Assembly (NCBI RefSeq): GCF_000003815.2 | Contig: NC_049991.1 | Span: 15,518,202-15,582,201 of the forward strand | Length of the DNA stretch: 64,000 bases | Source of the DNA: Branchiostoma floridae | Taxonomy: Eukaryota > Chordata > Leptocardii > Amphioxiformes > Branchiostomatidae | Direction: 5' to 3' | Shown here: positions 1 through 24,400 of the stretch, piece by piece | Numbering within the stretch: position 1 is the first letter of the stretch | How the letters are laid out: each line of letters begins with the position of its first letter | Notes under the pieces: generated by a model | Told to the model about the DNA's origin: nothing | Database searches by the model: none | Seen by the model: the letters and a program-made list of their open reading frames with translations, nothing else | Position numbers and translations under genes: made by a program

Positions 1-3000
1 CATAAGGCCTTTCACGTACCATCGCCTCCGGCTGTAAGAATGGACACCACGAAACCAAACCTTCCTAACAGGAAGGTACGCAGTGCACAGGCGAGGTACT
101 CAACAGGCGGTAAACAGAAATGGGAAGGTAGGAAGGTGAAGAGTGCCCAGTCATCATACACACAGCAACTTAGCACTCAGGGAGTACAGAATACTCAGGA
201 CAGAAGAACAAACGTGAAAGCAAGGAACACAAGAAGTAAACAACAAACAACGTTTCAAGACTTCCGAGAGGATTTGCCACATAGGACCCCTCCTGCATAT
301 GAAGAAGTGGTTGATAGTTCTACCTCACAGTTAAGTAATTACTTCTTTAAGACTGAACTAGAAGATGAAGAGGAGGAAACTGGGTTGGACCCCTACAGGC
401 TGGTAGGGAGTACAGCGGAGTGTTTCCCCTACAAGTGTGCCACGCCTGGAAACCAGGGGTTGGAGCAGGACAAAGGCAGACAACAGGATGAACTTTACGT
501 TACAGCAAGGTAAGGTCAACTGTTCGTCATTCTTATAGGATTGTGAGGTTCACAGAAAAGGGTATTGACAGGGGAAAAGGTCATGTACTCATATTAAACT
601 GTCTGCATTAAACTGTCTCCTGGGTTGTTTTAAATTGTTCTATGAAGCATTAGAGATGTGTAGGTTAAAATATTTCAAGATGATAGCATACACTAAAAAA
701 GACACTAAAAATAAATTTCTGACATTTCTACATTAAAACTAAGCTGTAAAGTAATGTTTGTTATTGTTTGGTTAGTGCCAGAAAACAGTCTTATTGAATC
801 ATCAATTTTCTAAGCTTCCAATAAGAGGCATAAACTGAGCCTTTCAGTTGAGGATTAGACAATAGATCCAATAATGGGTTTTTGTTGTTAACAATGATGC
901 CACAATCATGTTGTTTTTCATGTGGATTAGTGATGTTGGTAGCCCATAGATCCTTAGAAATATCCTCATAATAAAGAAGTTTTTGGGTGGGTTATGGGGT
1001 AAAAATGAAAATTTCAAGCTATTGTACAGAAAAATTAACATGATCGTCATTTGTCCTGCTTATCTACAGAAAGGTGCCCTCAGGAATTCAACCTCTCACC
1101 CCCTGGCTGACAGAAGATATTCCTCCAGAATGGTAAGGACAGTTTGCTAAAAGAATTCCAATTCTAACTCATTGCTGTATCATATATAATAGATGTGATA
1201 TTCCATATCATTGTGGTAAAGCATATTACCGTTTAATATTTCAGATACACTTATGAATCTTGCTGTGTCAGAAAATGCAGGTCCAATGTAATTAGATGGA
1301 TTTTCAGGTGAAAAATATGCTTGCTTCTATGGCAATTTCTAAATCCGGAGACAATAGAAAAATGTGGTCATAGCTTGTCAACTGATGGACTTAAAGAAGT
1401 TCAGAGTGAAATCTAAGGACATTTTATTAGAAACATTGACCCCAGATGAACCTTGTCATTTTCCACCAACAGGTGTGGTGTTGATCCCAGGGAGTGCCTG
1501 GTGTTCCTCCCCTCCCTGCGTACAATGGACAGTCCCCCTCCGTACATCCCCCCAATGCAATCACCTGAAGATGAACTTCCCTTCACAGACATTCTGCCCC
1601 CTCCACAGGTAACGACTTTCATTTTCTTATACATAAATTAAAGACAATGAAAAACAAAGCCTGGATGCCAGACTGTTTCCAGGGCCTACACAGACCAGCT
1701 CCTTGGCTCTAAAGCCAACATGCCCAGAGAAAATTCCATCACAGGCCCCCTGAGTTAGATCCTTAGTGTCTTTGAAAAGCACTGCAATGCCAATCAGTCC
1801 TGTAAACTAGGAATTGACCAAAGAAAAGCTTTGTAGATAAAGAAAAAGATTTGAGTTTAAAGTTGAGCAAGACATGTAGGTGCAAGCAAAGAAATGTTGC
1901 ATCTGTGCTTATACTAGCAAGCAAAGAAGTATTTATTGCAATCTTTTTGTACATCTTGTACTGTGTAGAGTGTAGACTCATAAAATTCTTCACTGTGCAG
2001 AACTCAAAGAGACATCAGAGAGTTAAGGAGCAGAGAAGACACTCAGAAGGACACGAGACACCACAATTTGGGGCAGTACAAAATGTAGAGATCTTCTCCA
2101 AATCAGATGGAAGCCTCCTACATGCGTAAGTTCCAGCAGGGATGTTTAGTTTGTAACACAATCTATGTCTCCTTTGGAGAGTGTTGTATGTGCTTTGTTG
2201 ATAGCAAAAAAATTGAAGTGCCTGGTATTAGCATCAGCATTACCTACAATTATTGGCATTGTACAAGCAGTGCAAACGGAGTCTGGAATCAACAATGTTT
2301 TAATCTTAGACTAGTTTTCTGAGTTGTTTTGCTTGGTTCCTACTTTTCACAAGGTTCAATAGGTACCTCTGAAATCTATTATTTCATTGTGACTTTTGAT
2401 GACTTTGCTGTGCAAAAAACAACTACCTGGAGTACATTCACTACGATTAGGGTCCTAGAAGGAGGGACAGTATACCCTCCAGGAAGGCTCTCATTTACAG
2501 CCATCGTGTGAGCTTACATGTTTAAGAGGCTGCAGTTGTTGGTGCAGGGGGTCAAAGTGTTTAGCAGACATCAGTACGGTAACCCCACCCCTCCTCCACC
2601 TGGTCTGCACTCAGACAACTTCTGAAACAGTTTCAGTCCTTTTGACTGTGCAGAACACGTCTACGTGTCAGTGGCATCTTATCTGTAAACTATGGCTGCA
2701 AGCCTGACACAGCGTTCTAGTTGAGTACACATGAAAGTGAAGGGGCACATACACCATATGTACAAGCAGGGTTATATAGGAGGGATTGGGTAGCAGGGCT
2801 GAAAGGATGGTTTGTTTTCCACGGCTGGTTGTTTCTCTCGTGTTGCGTCTCCTTTGTTTGGAGTGGCTCCGAGGTAAACAAAAGGTTTCGGGTCAGTTCA
2901 CGACCAGGACTATAGTTTATCTGGTGGCTGAAAGCATCACAACATACTTAATGTCAAGTTAGGTGCTAAATGTTTGTAACATTAGTAGACACACTGTCTA

Positions 3001-4654
3001 AGGCCAGTCTCCATCCAAACTCATGAATTAATCCCAAAGGAGGTCTTAAAATTAATCTAAAGAAATGTCATGTAAGTCATGTAAGTAGTTAAATAGTTTA
3101 AGGAAGTAAATCGACTTAGCAATGATTGGTGCTACCCATGTTCAGCTGGTAATTCAATCGATGTGTTATCAGCCAGCTGTAATATATTTCTGTATTTCAA
3201 TACAAAAACTTAAGAAATTAGAAATGATAGAAATGCACTTACCCGGTACCTTTAATTGTTCACTGGATTCAGGAGCAACAAAAAAGAGAAATCTATGAAG
3301 GAAATCAGGAAAGAAATAGATGAGCTTGACAGCATCCTGCAAGGTAAGTGCCCACACAAACTTGATACAAAAATGTACAATAATATGATTGTGCTAGCTT
3401 CAGGATGTCATGGCATCTTGTTAGGAGCTTGAATCTGTACAGATGGAATGAGTTTAATGCTTGTATGTGTGACAAGTCGTTCAGTGTAATATGATGTAGT
3501 TTGTTTAAGTATGCCAATGAGCAGTGATTAACGTTTATTGTTTGGACCCTGAAGGCAAAGAAATTCAAGGCTGTCCAAAACTGCACATTTTTGTCATTGA
3601 TTCTCCACAGGAATGGAAAGAGAAGAAACAGACAATACTGGGGTCCCGCAGCATGATAGTATGGACAACCAAAAACATTTTACAAACGAGTCTCCAATGT
3701 GAGCAGGTTTTGCTCAAGTTCACTAACATGAAACATAGTCACTGCACGCTTCGCAAATTAACTCAATCTACATTAGGCATTCTACGCTTTGCAGAAGCTT
3801 GTTATTTTTCTGTAAATCCTTAATACAGGAGATAGAGCTTAATCTGAAATCTGTTGTCTGTCTTGCATATTATAGGAGACCGCCTGAGCCGAAAACTGAA
3901 GGTATAACCCACATGGTAGGCACAGATCATTTTGTTACATTATCCTTGGATAGGTGTGTGTTTTCATCATGTACATCACATACATGCAGTACCACCTTTC
4001 TTTAAGGTTGTAATTTTAATTTTAATTTTCATGATAGTAAACCTGTGTCAGTAATGAATGCATCATGTAAAAGTTATCAAATTCCTTTGCATCAAACAAT
4101 GCTTTCAGTAAAATATAAGTCCAATCGTGAAGAATGTACCCTTATGGTAGCAGCTTTTGCAACTTCATGTACTTTTTGCTCATACATTTAGACATTCATT
4201 CATTCATCCATCTTATCCATCCAACCAATCAACCAAACACTCACCCACCCATGCACACACACACACATGCATCTTTCCACCTGTTCTGCTATTGTGTATC
4301 TTGCCACCCCACAGGACAGTGTGTAACCTAGCTGCTACATGTTCTTATGTTCCAGCGTGAGTTAGAGCAGTACACAGATGAGTGTGAGGAGGTGTTAGCC
4401 TCCATCAGGAGACGGAGACAGGAGTACCAAATGATGTATAACCCTGCTACATGTTCTTATGTTCCAGAGGGAGTTAGAGCAGTACACAGATGAGTGTAAC
4501 CCTGTTACATGTTCTTATTTTCCAGCGGGAGTTAGAGCAGTACACAGATGAGTGTGAGGAGGTGTTAGCCTCCATCAGGAGACAGAGACAGGAGAGTCTA
4601 CAGGAGCTGGCACAGCTGCACCCTGCGCTGGCCAACAGAAAGCTTTCATTGTAA
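1..4654 (+). CDS. Unrecognised coiled-coil protein, spliced, 5' end open
   Basis: I do not recognise this protein. A consistent model joins eight exons: 1(or 40)-509, 1070-1132, 1473-1608, 2001-2125, 3273-3343, 3611-3698, 3876-3915 and 4526-4654 (stop TAA). All have AG/GT borders and compatible phases, giving 373 aa from the ATG at 40. The frame is open from base 1 to that ATG, so the true start may lie off the window. The N-terminal part is basic and carries two copies of an R-K-V-[RK]-S-A-Q motif (about residues 11-17 and 31-37). A PPAY motif and an acidic run (EDEEEE) follow, then a Trp-Leu/Pro-rich stretch around exons 2-3. The last exons are charged and probably helical (KEIRKEIDELDSIL, then RELEQYTDECEEVLASIRRQ). 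No enzyme motif, signal peptide or membrane segment is visible. The terminal exon exists in three tandem versions (separate entry). It converges on TRAF7. Confidence 0.7.
4195..4275. repeat. Simple repeat, ATTC/CATC then CA-rich
   Basis: Low-complexity run in the last intron of the left-edge gene: cattcattcatccatc-type units, then a short (CA)n tract. Confidence 0.8.
4331..4654 (+). repeat. Three tandem copies of the terminal exon with its acceptor
   Basis: The unit, intron tail (ctacatgttcttat.ttccag) plus exon head (gagttagagcagtacacaga), occurs three times, with acceptors just before 4356, 4468 and 4526. Copy A is nearly full length, copy B stops after about 30 exon bases, and copy C carries the complete C-terminus and stop. 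Copies A and C encode the same ELEQYTDECEEVLASIRR peptide apart from one R/Q change. Each acceptor would give a different C-terminus: copy A reads on into copy B and stops after about 45 residues. Copy C is taken as the real terminal exon because only it continues into new sequence in frame. Confidence 0.85.
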
Positions 4655-4658
4655 TATT

Positions 4659-4870
4659 CCAAAAAGTAGTTACTCGAGCAACTGGATATGGTTTTGGAAA
4701 CGGTCAGACGTTTCAACTGGAATCCACCAGTTTTCGTCAGTGACACTGAAGTGATCTGGAAGAAACAGGTCTTTCATGCTCTAACTATGAATGAAGACAA
4801 TTTCAGATGTCCAATAGGAAACGTATCATTGTAATATTGTCGACGTATCATTGTAATATTGTATAGGATG
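4659..4870. repeat. Dispersed repeat copy just after the stop codon
   Basis: The first 55 bases (ccaaaaagtagttactcgag onward to the cagacgttt motif) match 31612-31670 with only a few substitutions. The element starts within bases of the upstream stop codon. A short tandem unit (cgtatcattgtaatattg) follows at 4830-4862. I infer a dispersed genomic repeat; no terminal repeats could be defined. Confidence 0.55.
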
Positions 4871-5530
4871 TTGTATTATTATTGTCATTACAATTTTTTT
4901 CCTTACACATGTGTAACATTTCCTTGCTATAGACCCATAAAATATTGGCCATGGGCTACAGTAAAAAGAAATCTGAGAAGAATATACCAATAATGACCGT
5001 ACCCTAGACCCACTGCCCCTACAGCCTTAAAAAGGCTATGGGACAACCTTTCTACGACAAACAACAGTGTGTTCTGTTTCACTAAGATGAATACATTCAG
5101 GCTCTAATATCCATGACTTTGAATAGGACTGGACTGGTGGTTAAGTTGTTATATTAGTCCAGTGAGTGCTGGTTAGAGAATAGACAAAGAACATGTCAAA
5201 TATATTTTTCCTTAGACACAACAGTCGTAATGGTATTAGATATACATTCGTATATATCACAGATAATAAAATCATAAACGTACCGATTTCTCTCTCTCTT
5301 GTTTCTTAAGCCTTAAGGGGCAGTTAGGCATCATTATACAGTGAAACAATTCTGTAGATAATATACTATTAGTAAGTACTTCAACCTAACATATTGAGTC
5401 TGTTTGACAACCAGAAAGCATAAAAAGTCACAAAGTACACAATTAAATTTTGCAACGACAAGCTTCCAGGCTTATCTTATGAGATGAATCACATACACAC
5501 ACAAAAAGGACAAAACCCCAGATGTAGGAT
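4870..5530. other. Intergenic gap between convergent genes
   Basis: AT-rich sequence between the left-edge gene's stop and the TRAF7 polyadenylation signal. I see no coding exon here, only a short CT run near 5290-5300. Confidence 0.6.
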
Positions 5531-5537
5531 GAGGTAT

Positions 5538-5543
5538 TTTATT
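5538..5543 (-). terminator. AATAAA polyadenylation signal, probable TRAF7 3' end
   Basis: On the minus strand this reads AATAAA. It lies about 1.9 kb downstream of the TRAF7 stop, giving a plausible end for a long 3' UTR. Other AATAAA-like sites are possible. Confidence 0.45.
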
Positions 5544-6093
5544 ATGGCATAGCTGTTTTTGGCACAATATTCTTTGCCAAATAGATAGAGAATCAATTTA
5601 CATCACAGGAGACCGACGCTCCAACCTCGTACCAATGCAGACATAATCATAAAAAAGCAACCTTACCCCTAAAATATTGTAGACACTGATTTCGGAGGGA
5701 ACTTCTACAGCTCTATTTCACATGATGACTATATATCATTTCAATTTCTCAATGTACACGTGTTTCTTGATAGGGTATTTAGAATCACAAAGGTTTTAAA
5801 AGTGACCATTTACAGGTCGACATGATGGTGTCTAGTTGGGCTTTGGGTTAAAAACTATTTACAAAAGGATCTCCTGAAGGTCGGGATTTCAAAACATAAC
5901 TTTACCTGAGGGAGAGTTACAGGTACAGGTACTTGAAGCCCTTGGAAAAGAAACCTAACTGACGACATCAAGGCTAAAAATCGACAGGTTTATATACAAC
6001 ATACAAGGATCTGTACAACTGGATAAGATGGCAACTTGTAGGTCATTTGATATTCTACTGTTCAATGTCCGATGTAGAATTTACCTGTCAAAT

Positions 6094-6374
6094 CAGGGCT
6101 GTCTCCACCTTCTGTTCTGGGACAGAAATTTGCTTTTTCAAATGGACGAAAATTTCACCCTGTCCGTCTAAGTAAACAAAACTTCATGACAGATCTTAAG
6201 ATGAAAATTGACAACATTGGGTCCCAAATCTTAATTGAACCAAATTCAGCCTTTTCCTCCGCAATAATGCAACCATTGATCATGGTTAATGGCCTCCAAG
6301 GCCTGTAATAGATAAACTCTCTCCTCCCAAACATGAGAGTGAGAAACAAAAATCTACAGCTGGAGACAGCCCTG
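6094..6374. mobile_element. MITE, CAGGGCTGTCTCCA family, in TRAF7 3' UTR
   Basis: Starts CAGGGCTGTCTCCA and ends TGGAGACAGCCCTG, a 14-bp perfect terminal inverted repeat around 281 bp of non-coding DNA. Related copies lie at 9886-10105, 24464-24590 and 60070-60266. The CAGGG end resembles non-autonomous hAT elements, but no 8-bp target duplication is visible, so the superfamily is an inference. Confidence 0.75.
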
Positions 6375-7286
6375 GACCATAGCTGTACATATAAGCAGAT
6401 GCACTGATACTGACGCACTGTTTATGGTTTGCCATTCTAGCCACTTTTCCCCATCAATTCTAACTATTACTCAAATCTGATTAATTTGGTAAATAAAAAA
6501 GTACTTATACATGTACATGATTCTAGTGCTTTACAATAAGGATTACTTTTACTACCAAAGTAACAGCTGTTATTTCAGTGTGGCTGAACTAAAAGCTCTG
6601 ATTGTCAAAGGTGTACTTCACTTTTCCCACTACAGAACTCTCTCCTTTTCTTCTTGCTTACATGTAGCTGCCCCAATAACAAGCAGACTTTGTTAACACC
6701 AGCAAAACAAGTCATTAACTTGCCATTAAATCTAACTATTGTAGTAGTGTGGGCTCTATAGCCCTGGCTGTCGATACTACTAACAGTTCAAACATATTCG
6801 TTAGTGCTGAAGCCCTTGATAACATTTCTCTGTCATAATTAAACATTTCCATCTCTAGGGCGATACAATGTAGCATTTTCACTTGGAGAAAGGGTTACAT
6901 AGTTTAACATTTCTGGAAGCCCCTCCCCTTTGATTTTGTGTACATACACTTTGATAGGCCCATCCAAAAGTCACATTTTAAGGGGTAGTTTCTCTATACG
7001 GCTATATCATGCTATATAAATTGGACTGCACTCTCTAAATAAGCTTTGACCATAGAATGTACATACTTGCTACAATGTTCCCATAGTAACAGGTTTATGC
7101 AAATTTTACAATTTTTACAGTTTCTCCCCTTCCTTTCTGTAGAAGCTTAAGCCTTAAATTCTACAGACTGGTACCTTTAGGGATGGTAGAGCACTCACCG
7201 TGTGATATAGGAGACAGTGTATAATACCCTTTACTAACACTGATATAGAAATGTTGGCATTTCTTAACTAGTAAACCCCTATTGCT

Positions 7287-7387
7287 NNNNNNNNNNNNNN
7301 NNNNNNNNNNNNNNNNNNNNNNNNNNNNNNNNNNNNNNNNNNNNNNNNNNNNNNNNNNNNNNNNNNNNNNNNNNNNNNNNNNNNNNN
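7287..7387. other. Assembly gap (N run)
   Basis: About 100 N bases inside the probable TRAF7 3' UTR. Confidence 1.
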
Positions 7388-7429
7388 GATGGTGCAAGGT
7401 TCCCTCAGTGTTGCAGCGCCCCCTATTAA

Positions 7430-20218
<12,789 letters not shown>

Positions 20219-21049
20219 ACTTGGTTCAGGTGTGACAAAATGGCAATCTTCTGTCCATTCAGGTCTGGGAAAGAAGACGTCAGTTAGCATTGTTGTTTTA
20301 ATGACATGAAACTTTGCTATACTTCTGGTATAACAGTAGGGACGTGGAGTAATGTGAAATTACACCTTGTGTGACTGAAGTAGAACAAACAACATGGAAT
20401 CAGAAAGACATAATTAAGCCTCACCAATGAGACACTGTCAGACAGACCACATGTTTTTAGATTGTTAAAATCTGTTGTATGCGCTGCATTGTGCAGTTTT
20501 ATATGCCATATAACATAAGTGGCAAGTGGCAACCAGGGATTTGCGTTGATTTCACCACCTTAAACATGTCCATACACGACTGTCACAGCAAGACATGCAA
20601 ATCAAGAAATCATGGACTTAAAATTGACAAATAATTTCTAGTTACCAAAGGTAATTTACAGCATGTCTTAACGTTTCACACCAATCACAGTACGTTTGTC
20701 GCCTAATGTGATGGCTGATAAGTTTCATGCCGAACGTTTCCTTGAGCTAACGCCCCTCTACCAAAGCCGGCTTGTCTAAACAGAGATTCAACTTTCACTA
20801 TCAAGATGACCATGCCAGAAAACTGTCATTCCCCCCCTCGACCCTCCCCCAACAAACACACTTGCAATGTCTTTATAAATGCAAAATCAGGTCGCTTTGC
20901 ACCATAACATAAGAGCCGACAATAAAAAACGTCTTACCATTCCAACGAGGTGCTTTCTGCCTGGTATCAAGGAAACATGTTTCGTTAAATTCCAAAGTCT
21001 TGACGACAACCTGACCAAGTCTTCTGTTTCTCCTCAGTTTTTTTCCTGC

Positions 21050-21107
21050 TTCCGGATCTCGGAGCTAATTTGGTGTCACGTGATAACTGGGCAAGAATCT
21101 CGCGAGA
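21050..21107. promoter_or_regulatory. Bidirectional promoter elements between TRAF7 and EIF3D
   Basis: Within 60 bases lie CTTCCGGAT (ETS-type, about 21050), GTCACGTGAT (E-box CACGTG, 21075-21084) and the palindrome TCTCGCGAGA (21098-21107). The last two are known from TATA-less housekeeping promoters in animals. They lie between the putative TRAF7 first exon (minus) and the EIF3D start (plus, 21438), so a shared divergent promoter is inferred. Confidence 0.65.
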
Positions 21108-21437
21108 CCTTTGGAGTATTCTATTGGACTTACTTTTTAGGGGAAAACTTGTCAAGCAGTATACTACAAAGTTAGAAGAAAACAGATAAAATATAAATCG
21201 TTTTAAGCAAATATTATTAACATTCCTAAATATTACATTTTATCAATTCTTACGCAATAAATCTACCCAATTGAATGATTTACAGATGATATAAGATTTA
21301 TCTTGCTATTTCAGACACCTACGTTTGGTATAGTCTGGGAACCCACGAGGAGTGCCTCTGCCATCTGGGTTTTTGCGGTCCTTGGCGGACAAATCTTCAT
21401 TTTTTTGCCGCCGATTCAGTAGGATTACTGGACAAAC

Positions 21438-24400
21438 ATGGCTCATTTCAATCCTCCGCAGATTCAGGACAACCACAATGGCTGGGGACCGTGCGCGATC
21501 CCGGAAAAATTCAAGGATATGCCGTACCAGCCGTTCAGCAAAGGGGACCGGTTAGGAAAGGTGAGGGGGAGGGGGGCATGTTGCAATCCTGTCTATGGAC
21601 ATCACGACGTGTGGATCTCATCAGATTTTATCCTAATTAAAGCTCATGCGACATTCTTTGGAATAGATTAAACTTGTTCATGTCAAGCATACAAGAGACG
21701 AGATCTCTCTTGAAATGTTCAATTGCTTGTCGAAAAAGAAAATTTTGCTCTACTTTATTTTACACAAATACTTAACATATGGCGGGAGGTTGGTCTTTGC
21801 AGGCATGGAAGCTAGGAGATTAAAAAAAAAAAACTGCCCTTGATAAAACCAATTGCAGCGTTACATTTATCGTTACTACCAAAGCATAAATCATTCTGAC
21901 CACTGAAGCCACTTCTTCAGATTTAATAAAAGCACATTTTTTTATGTATACCACAGGTGCGCATGTCAAAAATTATTTTCCACATAATTTTGAAGAGCAG
22001 CATTACCTGTGTGCTGCATAACTGTTTGTCAGTTTTATATAACGTCCGTGGGTTATGCTACTCTGATAGCAGCCTTACCATGAGTTGTTCTTAAAGGTAT
22101 TATGATAATGATGATGTTGACATGAAGAATGTTATTTCTTCCAGGTGTCTGACTGGACTGGTGCTACCTACCAAGACAGGAGATACATCAGTAAGTACCA
22201 GTACAATCCTAACACATATAGTCAGATTTATACCTACACATACATTAGAAGTCACATGATATACATCTCTACCTATACAATTATGAAGCAACACCCATAG
22301 CGTGGCATTACGCTGTGTAAGTTTTGCCCTAATGTGATTGGTGGTGGTTTGAGTTTGAGTTTAGGACATTTGCATGGTTTTGGTGTATTTTTGACATCAT
22401 GTTATTATCGTGACTTCTTGTGATGAGGATGGTCATTTGTATCTGTTGCAGACAAGTACAGCTCCCAGTTCGGTGCAGGGAACCAGTACTCCTACTACCA
22501 CGAGGAAGACGAGTCGTCCTTCCAGCTGGTGGACACCACCAAGACACCCAAGCCTCTGTACCAGCGCAACAGGCAGCGTTACAACCAGGTAGGCTTTACA
22601 TTCCTATAAAGCAGTGTTCTAGCCAGCCTGAATTTTTTTTCTGTCCCAGGATTTTGAATTGAAATTCTGTCCAAGGTGCGACGATCCAAGGGGGTCTGGG
22701 GGTATGCTGCCCGGGAAATTTTTTTAATCTAGACCCTCTGAAATGCTATTTCCTTTATTTTGAGGCGCAAATTTTCCTGGTAGAGTCAGCTTGGTTCAGC
22801 TTGGTAGAATCTTTACATGCTGGAAGGACAGATGCTGGCTTGAACCCTGCTAGTCTGCTACAAAGTGATATCATCATGGGAAAGTTTATAAGAATTAAGA
22901 TTGAAAGTTCTACTTACTTCTGAGAGTTCTTTCTATTGTTGTGGAGTATACCTGACACTTGACACAGCAATATTTCATTCCAAATATAACACCTTTTGTC
23001 TTTTTTTCCCAAAGCAACGTAACATGCGCCGGGAGCGCGAGCGTCGTGAGCAGCAGAGGGCAGCGGCCCAGAGTGCTCCACTGTCCAAGACACAGAAGAG
23101 CAGGGAGAGGTGGGTAGCAATACCTCTTTGGTACTTCTCTCTTGGAGAGAAGAAAATAGAAGCAATAGTAATAGAAATACAAAATTTTTGCTACTTTTTA
23201 GAAAATACGTTGTAGAGAGGAACACTTTTCTTGAGATATCAAAGCCTTCTTTCTATCCACTTGCAAAGTGTAAAGAAATATTATTCCAAATGGCATCTAG
23301 TATAGTGAACTGCCATCGTAGTACTGTAGTATTTTATCATGTCATAGGCAAGGATTTTTTTCTGACTCCCTGGATGCTGTACTTTCCTCAGGGACAGGAT
23401 GCGACTGCAGAAGAAGCTGCAGAAGCAGTTCGGTGGTCGGCAGAGGTGGAACGACAGGAACCAACAGGTTTGGTTTCATCACCCTTCAGAATAACTTCAA
23501 CAAGTTTTCATGTTAATAGCATGAAAGTTCATCTGTGTTGGTAGAATTCATTATAGAAAAAATGCTAACATTTTACTTCCAACACTGAAGCTAACTATAG
23601 GGACTTAACCCTCTAGATTTGTGGTCATTCTCTGTCGACCTTGTTCACAGAATGTTCTTCTATCTCTTGCTGGCTTATATTATCCAAGTGGGCCCACTCA
23701 GCCCCTCGCAGTGAGAGGTTGTGTAACAGAGACTAGTATGACCCATATTTTGAAAGGATATTCACATTGATTCATTATGTTTATCCTTAACCATTCGTAG
23801 GTGCAGACAAAGAATCGCGATGCATCCATCGAAGTCCGTCCAGATTGGAAGGTTCTTGAAGAGATGGACTTTCCTCGCCTTACCAAACTTCGCATGCCAG
23901 ACATCGATGAACCTACTGAGATGTATGAAGTCTTTTTGATTGTTAAACCTACTTTAAGTAACTTTGAAGAGATTCATTAGTCATGTATGAGCACAGTTAA
24001 TAGGAATTTTTCTTCTAACAGTGATGTATTTTTAAAGGTAAACACATGTACGCTCCTCCAAATTTTTTACCTAGTCTTGCACTCTAGTGAGACTAGGTCA
24101 ATTCTGTGAACAAGATGGACTGATAGCCATCGAAAATTTGGAGGTACGTACGTGTGTCTACCTTTTAAAATAAATTGTACTGTTGGAAGAAAAATTCTTA
24201 TTAACTACTTTAAGTTATTTTTTCCGATGAGTCAGGAGGATTAACATAACCACTAACTTGTACTTACTGCTATTTCCCTATCTCAGTGTCCAGTGTGGCG
24301 TGCTGGAGTACTATGACAAGTCGTATGACCGCGTGAACACCAAGAATGAGCGACGACTCGCTCGTGTCAACCGCATCTTCCACAAGGTCACTACCACTGA

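Larger units (their letters stand above)
5544..7429 (-). other. TRAF7: TRAF7 3' UTR (inferred)
   Basis: Sequence between the TRAF7 stop at 7430 and the AATAAA at 5538-5543. It has no conserved coding content. It contains an inverted-repeat element (6094-6374) and the first assembly gap (7287-7387). The extent is inferred; transcript data would fix it. Confidence 0.45.

Noticed and set aside
4331-4654. CRISPR-like array from regularly repeated units
   Set aside because: Repeats are exon/intron duplicates of unequal length in a eukaryotic gene; no array of short repeats and unique spacers anywhere in the window.
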